This document shows positions 56,878-64,000 of a stretch of DNA of 64,000 bases, in pieces. Numbering within the stretch: the first letter of the stretch is position 1; each line of letters starts with the position of its first letter. Made by a program: the position numbers and the translations under genes. The notes beneath the pieces were generated by a model. That model was given only the letters and a program-made list of their open reading frames with translations, was not told the DNA's origin and did not search any database. Source of the stretch: an uncultured Sphingomonadales bacterium (GTDB taxonomy: Bacteria > Pseudomonadota > Alphaproteobacteria > Sphingomonadales > Rhodothalassiaceae); the NCBI GenBank assembly GCA_947499155.1, contig CANMND010000002.1, positions 62,001 through 126,000 of the forward strand. Reading direction: 5' to 3'.

Positions 56878-57651
56878 ATGAGTAGGAGACAGACCATTTT
56901 TTTAAGGCTTTTTGTTTTGTTTATCATGTTTGCCTTGCCAGCGGCATTTTATGCTCCAGGACTGTCTGCGTCTGAAGCGCTTGATCTGGCGCAGAATCTG
57001 CTTGACCAGGCTGCCGAGCCCTTGTTTGAAGCAGCAGAGATTGAGCCTGAATTACGTTTCAGAATAATCGCGGTTGAAGGTGAGCGTCCTGTGGCAACCA
57101 TGCTGGGCGATGACAGGGCAGAGATATCACTTGCTGTTTTCAGACTTGCTGAAACGCCAGAAGAAATTGCAGCCGCCATTGCCCGTGTGATCGGTCAAAA
57201 AGAAACTAAATTGCCGTCGTTGGGTGCGCGAAAAGGCTATAAGATTAGGCCACGCTTTCCCAGCAGTGATCGTTTGCGAGGATCAGTGACCAGTGTGGAC
57301 GAGGCCATTGCCAGACCAGGTATTGCAGCAGCGGAAGACACCCTTGACCGACGCGGTGGCTATGGCCCTTCAGTTGAAGAGATCCGTGTTCATGCCCGTA
57401 ATCTGGATTCCTATGCCATAACCTTGTTGCGCAAGGCAGGGCTCAGGGGAGATTCTCTGCTTCATCTTTATGAAGCGATGGCGGCTGATGGCGCTGGATT
57501 ATTCGAGCGTGATGATTTTGAGGGTCGAAAGATACTGCACGAACAAATTTCCTGGCTCCGTGAACGGCTCGATGAAAGAGATGGCCGCAACCCTTATTGG
57601 CGTGCACTTGATGACCAGCTGGCCGCTACCAAGGCAGCACTTGGTTATTGA
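56878..57651 (+). CDS. secreted M48-like protein lacking the HExxH motif
   Basis: A 257-residue protein with a signal or anchor sequence (about residues 7-30). The region ISLAVFRLAETPEEIAAAIARVIGQKE resembles the M48 block that normally ends LAAVLAHEIGHV, but the zinc motif position reads ARVIGQKE (about 102-109). The later VHARNLDSYAITLLRKAGLRGDSLLHLYEAM resembles the ExxAD segment but has no Glu-Asp pair in place. It therefore seems to be a non-catalytic relative of M48 proteases. This is inference from pattern similarity. Confidence 0.55.
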   Translation: MSRRQTIFLRLFVLFIMFALPAAFYAPGLSASEALDLAQNLLDQAAEPLFEAAEIEPELRFRIIAVEGERPVATMLGDDRAEISLAVFRLAETPEEIAAAIARVIGQKETKLPSLGARKGYKIRPRFPSSDRLRGSVTSVDEAIARPGIAAAEDTLDRRGGYGPSVEEIRVHARNLDSYAITLLRKAGLRGDSLLHLYEAMAADGAGLFERDDFEGRKILHEQISWLRERLDERDGRNPYWRALDDQLAATKAALGY

Positions 57652-57917
57652 TTAATACGTAACAGCATAACTTGATATATGATCAGGCCTGAGCATGTTT
57701 GTTCTGGCGACACATATTTTTAGTAACTTGTTATATAATCTCTGACATTTAGAGTCATTGACATTGCTGTGATGGAAAAATATACATTTTTATAATTAAA
57801 GTTCTAAGTAACATCTAATATAATTAGTGTTGCAATAGATATGGGTATGTTATTTATTGGGCAGTGCTGTCCAGATGGGCTGAAAATCTAGTTTGTTCTG
57901 AATACGAGTAATGGATA

Positions 57918-59258
57918 ATGGATGTTGAGCGGTCTGTTTATTGCTGGATATGCCAGCAGTTAAGGCTGCTCTTTAGAAGTTTTATATATCTTATAACATT
58001 CATTTTATGCACCTCCGTTTCAGTTCACGCCAAGATCAGGCCAGTCTTCATCGATCAGGAAGTAGCGGATAATCTGATTGCCGCTCGTGAAATGAAACGA
58101 CACTCTGACGAGTTTCTCGACAGGTGTTCAGATCTGCGCTCCACTGAAATTGTGCTAAATAATGATCTTCTTTCAGCAGGAATTTTGCTGGCGGAAGATG
58201 CTGCTCAATATTCTCTTTCATCCTTGAAAAACTATCGCGATGCACATCTTGCATGGGCAGGACAGATCTATACCGCAGATGGTGAAGTTTTGCGGGCAAG
58301 CATGGATCTGAGTATGGCTCAATTAAAAGCAGAAACAGTCCTGTCAGAATTAAAAAGTACGCGTACTGCGCAAAAATTGCGAATACAGTGGGTATGGCCG
58401 ATTTTAATGCTTGTTATAGGCGCGGGAGCGCTTTTCTTATTTATCTGGCAAAAGCGGATGGCGGTGGCGCTGGATGATAGCCGTCGCTTGGCAGAGCAGG
58501 CAAACGCAAGCAAATCGCGCTTTCTGGCCCATGTCAGTTATGAGATGCAGGCACCGCTTCATATCATTATTAAAGCATCAAATACTGTGGCCAATCAAGA
58601 ATTTGGCAAATTGGAAACCGACACTTACCGAACTTACGCCGTTGCCATCAACCAGTCCGCCCGACATCTGTTATCAGTTATTAATGAGATTATGACGTAT
58701 TCCCGTATCGAGTCCGGCAGGTTTGCTCTTAATGAAGAGCATGTTGACCTGGACGTGTTGCTGACGGACTTGATGAAAGACATGACACCCGGCGCTGAAC
58801 TGAAAGGTATCAAGCTGAGCTTGTCGCTCGCCGAAGACCTGCCAGACCTTTTTGCGGACCGGGGCCTTGTTTTGCAGGCTTTGGAAAATCTCGTCTCCAA
58901 TGGCATAAAATTCAGCCAGAGGGAAGGATCAGTCACTGTAACTTGCGATATAACCGTTGATGGGACTCTGCGTATTGTCGTGAGTGATAACGGCTGCGGT
59001 ATGAGCGATGAAGATATTGTACGGGCCTTGGAGCCGTTTGAACAAGCACAATCAATTTTTGTTCGTGCACATGGTGGAACTGGTCTTGGTCTTCCTTTGG
59101 CTGATTTGTTCATACGTCGACATAAGGGTCGCTTGCTTGTGGGTTCAAAGCAAGGGAACGGAACTCGATTGTCTATCATATTCCCGAGAGAACGGCTGGT
59201 TCCGCGTAATACATCAGATAGAATAGACCCAGATTCCAACCCAAAGAGGTCTGGATGA
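57918..59258 (+). CDS. membrane histidine kinase-like protein lacking the phospho-acceptor histidine
   Basis: A 446-residue protein with an N-terminal signal/membrane segment (about 18-38), a helical periplasmic region, a membrane helix (about 158-176) and a cytoplasmic kinase core. The H-box reads FLAHVSYEMQAPLH, where Tyr208 (TAT) stands at the usual His (SHELRTP). The ATP-binding parts stay intact: N-box ENLVSNGIKF, G1 VVSDNGCGM and G2 HGGTGLGLPL. Its stop overlaps the next kinase start (ATGA). It probably binds ATP but cannot autophosphorylate on the usual residue, so it may modulate the partner kinase. Confidence 0.75.
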   Translation: MDVERSVYCWICQQLRLLFRSFIYLITFILCTSVSVHAKIRPVFIDQEVADNLIAAREMKRHSDEFLDRCSDLRSTEIVLNNDLLSAGILLAEDAAQYSLSSLKNYRDAHLAWAGQIYTADGEVLRASMDLSMAQLKAETVLSELKSTRTAQKLRIQWVWPILMLVIGAGALFLFIWQKRMAVALDDSRRLAEQANASKSRFLAHVSYEMQAPLHIIIKASNTVANQEFGKLETDTYRTYAVAINQSARHLLSVINEIMTYSRIESGRFALNEEHVDLDVLLTDLMKDMTPGAELKGIKLSLSLAEDLPDLFADRGLVLQALENLVSNGIKFSQREGSVTVTCDITVDGTLRIVVSDNGCGMSDEDIVRALEPFEQAQSIFVRAHGGTGLGLPLADLFIRRHKGRLLVGSKQGNGTRLSIIFPRERLVPRNTSDRIDPDSNPKRSG

Positions 59259-60820
59259 CCTTTTTGCGTGTTACAAAAATTCATTGCAAGGATGAGTTGC
59301 GGCTTGTGATTCTGGGTGTCATGTGGGCCCTGTTTCTGGCTTTTGCAGTGAATGCGTGGCCTTCAAAGGCTGATATTTACAATCCGTCTGCTAACCGGAT
59401 TGTTGATGATTTTATCGACCATGAGCACATCATGCTGCCTTGCCGTTTCGCAGGGTGGAAGACAGAACTGCAATTTTATGAAGTTGAAGGTCGGCTTTTT
59501 CCGTTGTTCAAGGAGGCCTGCCTTTATGCCTCGCTTAAGGATCAATCCGAGTTACAGGAAACAGCTCAGGCCCTTTTGGATGAGGTCATTGCTCCGGCCT
59601 ATAATCCGACTAGTGACTATGCGTTATCATTTGATTATGCACACAGAGCACTGGTTATATCCCCACTTCATGACATAACAGGGTTTGAATTTAGCCTGAT
59701 AGCATTACTTAATCAGACTGCACCTGGGCGGCCAGATGACGTGGCTCCATATTATTCAATGTTATCAGGCACTATTGCGGATAATCCTGATGCAGGGACG
59801 CCTAATAAAGATCATAACAGACGCCGTATTGACGCTGTCCGGAAAAATTTTGCCGACGACACTCAAAGTTTCAACTTGCGGGCAGATGTATATTACGAAA
59901 TTGAAAGCACTGAACTCCCGAAGCTCGAAAAGAAAATTCTTGAATCGCTTCAGACTTTGCGATTGCGCTATATAGTTCTTGGAATTGTAACCGTGCTGGC
60001 CCTATTTGCATTTGGTGTGCTGGCCTATCAGCGCCACATGATTAAGGCATTGCAAAACAGCAGGAGGCAAGCGGATCGTGCAAGTGCGGCCAAGAGTAGT
60101 TTTCTGGCCAATATAAGCCACGAATTACGTACACCACTGAATGCTATTCTTGGTTTTTCTGAAATGATAAAAGATGAAATTCTCGGCCCGGTTGGACACC
60201 CGGAATATAAACGGCATGTGAGCGAAATTTATATTGCGGGCCGCCATCTCCAGACTCTTATCAATGATACCCTTAATATTTCCCGGGCAGAATCTGGCCT
60301 TATGGTTCTGGATAAAGAGCAATGGGATCCACATATTCTGGCATATGAGGCCGTTGATCAGGTGAATTACTGGAACAAGGGTCAAAAAGCACAAATATCC
60401 ATTGATATTGCATCGGATATTCCACCAATCCAGGTAGATGGTCGTCTGATCAGGCAAGCCCTGGTCGCGCTTTTGACTAATGCCATAAAATATACGCCCA
60501 TTGAAGGTCATATCGGTCTGGCTTGCTCCGTCAATCCTGATGGGACAATCAGCTTTATTGTGACTGATACCGGCGAAGGCATGACCGAAGCTGAGATAGA
60601 TAAAGCCCTGAGTCCGTTTGGTCAGATTCTCAATGAAGCCCATCCGGTTGGAGAGGGTAATGGTTTGGGTCTGAATCTGGTGAAATCCTATGTGGAAAGT
60701 CATGATGGAAAATTTGAGGTGGTGTCACAAAAAGATGTGGGTACAGTGGCGCGGATAACGCTGCCAAATGCCAGTGTGCTTCATGGCCAAGCGCGTACTG
60801 TCAATGATGTTGGTACGTGA
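59255..60820 (+). CDS. membrane sensor histidine kinase
   Basis: A 521-residue sensor kinase. It has a membrane helix at about 16-35, a periplasmic sensor of about 200 residues without a recognised fold, a second helix at about 239-257, and a kinase core. The H-box FLANISHELRTPLNAILGF has an intact His289. The N-box reads ALVALLTNAIKYT, G1 VTDTGEGM and G2 GNGLGLNL. The start overlaps the preceding His-less kinase by four bases, and the linker before the H-box (SRRQADRASAAKSSFLA) is like that of the neighbour (SRRLAEQANASKSRFLA). No response regulator is adjacent. Confidence 0.85.
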   Translation: MTFLRVTKIHCKDELRLVILGVMWALFLAFAVNAWPSKADIYNPSANRIVDDFIDHEHIMLPCRFAGWKTELQFYEVEGRLFPLFKEACLYASLKDQSELQETAQALLDEVIAPAYNPTSDYALSFDYAHRALVISPLHDITGFEFSLIALLNQTAPGRPDDVAPYYSMLSGTIADNPDAGTPNKDHNRRRIDAVRKNFADDTQSFNLRADVYYEIESTELPKLEKKILESLQTLRLRYIVLGIVTVLALFAFGVLAYQRHMIKALQNSRRQADRASAAKSSFLANISHELRTPLNAILGFSEMIKDEILGPVGHPEYKRHVSEIYIAGRHLQTLINDTLNISRAESGLMVLDKEQWDPHILAYEAVDQVNYWNKGQKAQISIDIASDIPPIQVDGRLIRQALVALLTNAIKYTPIEGHIGLACSVNPDGTISFIVTDTGEGMTEAEIDKALSPFGQILNEAHPVGEGNGLGLNLVKSYVESHDGKFEVVSQKDVGTVARITLPNASVLHGQARTVNDVGT

Positions 60821-60825
60821 GGTTC

Positions 60826-61998
60826 TTAAACGAGCGTACGAATAGCGCGTGCAATGCCTTCAGGTGTAAGCGGAAACATTCTGTCGTCCATCAGATCTTT
60901 TATCATCATGATGGATTGGCCATAGTTCCAATGTGCCTCATTGACGGGGTTAAGCCAGACAGCCTTGTCATAAACAGAAAGTGCACGGCGCAACCATGTT
61001 TCTCCCGTCTCCTCATTCCAATGTTCCACAGATCCACCAGGCCAGACGATTTCATAGGGACTCATTGAGGCATCGCCAACGAAAATCAATTTATAATCCG
61101 ACGGGTAGGTATGAAGTATCTGCCAGGTGTCGATCCGTTCCTGATGGCGTCGGCGATTGTCTTTCCACACGCTTTCATAAAGACAGTTGTGGAAATAATA
61201 AAATTCCAGATGACGGAACTCTGAACGGGCTGCTGAAAATAATTCTTCTGTCGTTCTGATATGATCATCCATTGATCCGCCAATATCAAAAAACAAAAGC
61301 ACTTTGACTGCGTTACGCCGTTCTGGACGCATTTTGATATCCAGATAACCCTTGTGAGCCGTTGCGCGAATTGTGTCTTCAAGATCCAGCTCTTCCGCTT
61401 CGCCCGTGCGTGCAAAATGGCGCAAGCGGCGCAAAGCGATCTGAATATTCCGGGTGCCAAGTTCCACTGTGTCATCAAGATTTTTGAAATCTCGCCGGTC
61501 CCAAACCTTGATAGCTCGGCGATGGCGGCTTTCGGCTTGGCCTATACGCACACCTTCAGGATTATAGCCATAGGCACCAAAGGGAGAGCGTCCAGCTGTT
61601 CCAATCCATTTATTGCCACCTTGATGGCGTTCTTTTTGTTCTTCCAGACGCTTTTTGAGCGCATCCATAATGGCGTCAAAGTCACCGAGGCTTTCAAGCG
61701 TCTCCATCTCTTCCTTGCTTAGATGTAGCTCAGCAAGTTTTTTAAGCCACTCTTCCGGCAAGGTGATGCTGTCGGATTCATCTGCAAGATCAAGGCCTTT
61801 GAACGCATGGCTGAAAACACGGTCGAACTTGTCAAGATTGCTTTCATCTTTCACAAGCGCACTTCGGGAAAGATAATAAAAATCTTCAACTGAATAGGAC
61901 GCAAGACCTTTGTCCATTGCTTCCATCAGGACAAGATATTCCCTAAGGGATACGGGTATGCCCGCTTTGCGCAACGTGTTAAAAAACGATATAAACAT
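60826..61998 (-). CDS. VWA-domain CoxE-like protein
   Basis: A 390-residue cytoplasmic protein. The N-terminal 170 residues are mostly charged helices. The C-terminal VWA fold has the metal-ion-dependent adhesion site in LLFFDIGGSMDDH and a later FVGDASMSPYE. This is the pattern of CoxE-type proteins, which usually act with a MoxR-type AAA ATPase. None is adjacent. The ATG at 61998 has GAGGA upstream. Earlier in-frame codons up to 62124 lack family similarity. It converges with the histidine kinase operon. Confidence 0.75.
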   Translation of the reverse strand: MFISFFNTLRKAGIPVSLREYLVLMEAMDKGLASYSVEDFYYLSRSALVKDESNLDKFDRVFSHAFKGLDLADESDSITLPEEWLKKLAELHLSKEEMETLESLGDFDAIMDALKKRLEEQKERHQGGNKWIGTAGRSPFGAYGYNPEGVRIGQAESRHRRAIKVWDRRDFKNLDDTVELGTRNIQIALRRLRHFARTGEAEELDLEDTIRATAHKGYLDIKMRPERRNAVKVLLFFDIGGSMDDHIRTTEELFSAARSEFRHLEFYYFHNCLYESVWKDNRRRHQERIDTWQILHTYPSDYKLIFVGDASMSPYEIVWPGGSVEHWNEETGETWLRRALSVYDKAVWLNPVNEAHWNYGQSIMMIKDLMDDRMFPLTPEGIARAIRTLV

Positions 61999-62165
61999 GA
62001 TCAGACGTCCTCTTTCTTGCAGGCCTTCTATAGCCCGAAAATCGATCTGATCGAAAGGGCAGTTGCCCAGGACATTGATAAATGGTTCATAGTTGCTGGG
62101 AAGTATGCAGGAATTTATCGTCAATTAGCGGCGCTTAAAGTGTATAACTGATGGAGCAGTATGCG

Positions 62166-62615
62166 ATGAACCGAACAAGAAGACCTTTTGTTTTTGCCAT
62201 GGCTTTTGCCCTATTTGCGGGTTCCTTGTCCGGGACGGGGTTGGCCCATGGTCCGGGCTCTCATGAAGATGCAAAACCAAATGTCTATTTCATTAATCTG
62301 AAAGATGGTGAGACGGTAAAAAGCCCCGTTACAGTTCTGTTCGGGTTAGAAAATTATGCTATTGCACCGGCTGGAATTGATATTCCAGGGACCGGGCACC
62401 ATCATCTGCTTATTGATGCGTCACTGTCAGACGAGGACCGTCTATATTCCATTCCTGCAGACGATAACCATATTCATTTCGGTAAGGGTCAAACTCAGAC
62501 TACACTGGATCTTGCGCCGGGTACGTACAGTCTCCAACTTGTACTGGGAGATGCTAATCATGTTCCCTTTGATCCCTCGATAGAGTCCTCAACAATTACA
62601 ATTACGGTTGAGTAA
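62166..62615 (+). CDS. DUF4399 family secreted protein
   Basis: A 149-residue protein with a signal peptide (about residues 1-28, ending GLAHG). The mature part is the DUF4399 beta-sandwich, with VYFINLKDGETVKSPVTVLFGL, the HHHLLIDAS segment and GTYSLQLVLGDANHVPF. Histidines in HGPGSHED and GTGHHHL could bind metal. Function is unknown. The ATG at 62166 has GGAG upstream; 62151 is also open. It is a single gene between coxE-like and prfC. Confidence 0.75.
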   Translation: MNRTRRPFVFAMAFALFAGSLSGTGLAHGPGSHEDAKPNVYFINLKDGETVKSPVTVLFGLENYAIAPAGIDIPGTGHHHLLIDASLSDEDRLYSIPADDNHIHFGKGQTQTTLDLAPGTYSLQLVLGDANHVPFDPSIESSTITITVE

Positions 62616-62723
62616 GTCTGTCGCATTGCTTTTTTTTGCAACAGACAGGGTGACATGGGCCTTTCAATAGAGGTAGATCACCGCGACGTGCCTGATCACC
62701 TCATAACAAAAAGTTCGCTTTAG

Positions 62724-64000
62724 ATGTCAGAAGCCATTCTATCGTCACCTGAAACCGATTTGTCAGATGAAGTCGCCCGCAGGCGGACTTTTGCCATTAT
62801 CGCTCACCCTGATGCCGGTAAGACCACGCTGACAGAAAAGCTGTTGTTGTTTGGGGGGGCCATCCAACTGGCAGGTGAAGTGAAGGCGCGGGGCGAGCGT
62901 CGGCGCGCACGGTCGGACTGGATGAAGGTGGAACAGGAGAGGGGTATTTCTGTCGCGTCATCAGTTATGACGTTTGAGTGGGATGATACCATCTTCAATC
63001 TTCTTGATACGCCAGGGCACGAGGACTTTTCCGAGGATACCTACCGCGTTCTGACAGCGGTGGACAGTGCGGTGATGGTGCTGGATGGAGCCAGGGGAAT
63101 TGAGACCCAGACGCGTAAACTGTTTGAGGTGTGCCGGCTTCGCGACATGCCCATTACAACATTCATTAATAAACTGGACCGGGAATCCCGTGATCCATTC
63201 GAGCTACTGGACGAAATAGAACAAAGCCTTGCCCTGGATGTGACACCCATGACCTGGCCCATTGGAATGGGGCGCAATTTTCGCGGATGTTATGATCTGG
63301 TGAATAACAGATTGATCATGGTGGCGGCAGCAGACAAGAATATCAATGCCAAGGGAATTCGTCTTTCGGGACTTGATGACCCGAAAATGGCTGAATATTT
63401 GCCTGAGGATGTCATTTCAGATTTGCGCGAACAGGTGGAAATGGTGCGCGGACTTTGCAAACCATATGACCAGAGGGCTTTTTTGGAAGGTCATTTAACT
63501 CCTGTTTATTTCGGAAGTGCGCTTAACAGCTTTGGAGTGCGCGACCTCCTTGATGGGTTACGGAGAGAAGCGCCAGCACCTACGGGCCAGAAGGCACTTG
63601 AACGCACCGTATCTGCAAAAGAACCCAAGCTCACAGGCTTTATATTCAAGATACAGGCCAATATGGATCCCAAACACCGGGATCGGATGGCATTCATGCG
63701 GCTGGTGTCGGGGCGTTTCAAACGAGGAATAAAGCTTCGTCATGTGAGGCCGGGCAAAACTTTGGCCATATATAATGCCCAGCTGTTTCTTGCCCGAGAG
63801 CGCGAGCTTGCAGAAGATGCTGTAGCGGGCGACATCATCGGCATTCCCAACCATGGGGGGTTCCGAATTGGCGATACTCTGACGGAGGGTGAGGAGATAC
63901 GCTTTACAGGCATTCCAAGCTTTGCGCCTGAGCTTATGCAGCGTGTACGCCCTGAAGATCCAATGCGTGCCAAGCACTTGTCGCGGGCCCTTGAGCAATT
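62724..64000 (+). CDS. prfC: peptide chain release factor 3 (partial, runs off the window)
   Basis: A GTPase that recycles class I release factors. The 425 visible codons from the ATG at 62724 stay open to the last base. AIIAHPDAGKTTLTEKL is the P-loop, SDWMKVEQERGISVASSVM is the switch I region, LLDTPGHEDFSEDTYR is G3 and TFINKLDRESRDPFELLDE is G4. This is the RF3 pattern, distinguishing it from EF-G and LepA. The rest of the gene is outside the window. Confidence 0.94.
   Translation, partial: MSEAILSSPETDLSDEVARRRTFAIIAHPDAGKTTLTEKLLLFGGAIQLAGEVKARGERRRARSDWMKVEQERGISVASSVMTFEWDDTIFNLLDTPGHEDFSEDTYRVLTAVDSAVMVLDGARGIETQTRKLFEVCRLRDMPITTFINKLDRESRDPFELLDEIEQSLALDVTPMTWPIGMGRNFRGCYDLVNNRLIMVAAADKNINAKGIRLSGLDDPKMAEYLPEDVISDLREQVEMVRGLCKPYDQRAFLEGHLTPVYFGSALNSFGVRDLLDGLRREAPAPTGQKALERTVSAKEPKLTGFIFKIQANMDPKHRDRMAFMRLVSGRFKRGIKLRHVRPGKTLAIYNAQLFLARERELAEDAVAGDIIGIPNHGGFRIGDTLTEGEEIRFTGIPSFAPELMQRVRPEDPMRAKHLSRALEQ

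Noticed and set aside
57652-57917. AT-rich gap before the kinase pair, checked for tRNA, small RNA or a gene
   Set aside because: No cloverleaf, hairpin with U-tract or ORF with an SD was found.

Overview
The window is chromosomal DNA from an alphaproteobacterium. The evidence is a CckA-type hybrid kinase, a perfect CtrA-type box (TTAA-N7-TTAA) upstream of the flagellar operon flgBC-fliE-fliQR-flhB, a flagellar operon that runs directly into cckA, an alphaproteobacterial-style leader in front of an ornithine decarboxylase, and a UdgB/NYN/folK neighbourhood. I cannot name a genus from the sequence alone. Base composition is moderate and even, and I see no prophage, insertion sequence, CRISPR array, rRNA or tRNA.

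Layout. Bases 100-8730 (minus strand) hold one compact branched-chain amino acid operon, ilvD-ilvC-ilvB-ilvM-leuA-ilvE-leuB, preceded by a promoter, a 24-codon Ile/Leu/Val-rich leader peptide and a terminator, which together form a classical attenuator. Bases 8880-17080 hold a family 5 uracil-DNA glycosylase, an NYN-domain protein, folK, a 2-oxoacid dehydrogenase E1alpha-E1beta-E2 set without E3, an M48 lipoprotein protease, two small membrane-stress-type proteins and sodB with an unusual leader. Bases 17300-24300 carry an orphan ECF sigma factor, an MFS transporter and the three-gene N-acetylglutaminylglutamine amide (NAGGN) osmoprotectant cluster. Bases 24320-32130 carry two tandem DUF6624 proteins, an isoaspartyl peptidase/asparaginase, a coupled aminotransferase IV/sulfotransferase pair and a polyamine module (small ORF, structured RNA, ornithine/lysine decarboxylase, deoxyhypusine synthase-like protein).

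Bases 32130-39270 are the divergent flagellar loci: fliO-fliP leftward, and flgB-flgC-fliE-fliQ-fliR-flhB-cckA rightward. recA, alaS, msrA, a short-chain dehydrogenase and a leftward isovaleryl-CoA dehydrogenase follow. Bases 46060-51250 hold two lipoprotein peptidases (M19 and M28) facing alanine dehydrogenase and asparaginase. The right end holds an EAL protein, a serine beta-lactamase-fold protein that has lost its catalytic residues, an O-methyltransferase, a coniferyl-aldehyde-type dehydrogenase, a degenerate M48-like protein, a translationally coupled pair of membrane histidine kinases in which the first lacks the phospho-acceptor histidine, a CoxE-like VWA protein, a DUF4399 protein and the 5' part of prfC.

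The most interesting signals are (i) a 42-codon ORF followed by a multi-stem RNA upstream of the decarboxylase, (ii) the His-less/His-containing kinase pair, (iii) the catalytically stripped beta-lactamase-fold and M48-like proteins, (iv) a short Pro-rich ORF plus terminator-like hairpin in front of sodB, and (v) cckA sitting at the end of an operon with its own CtrA-type site.
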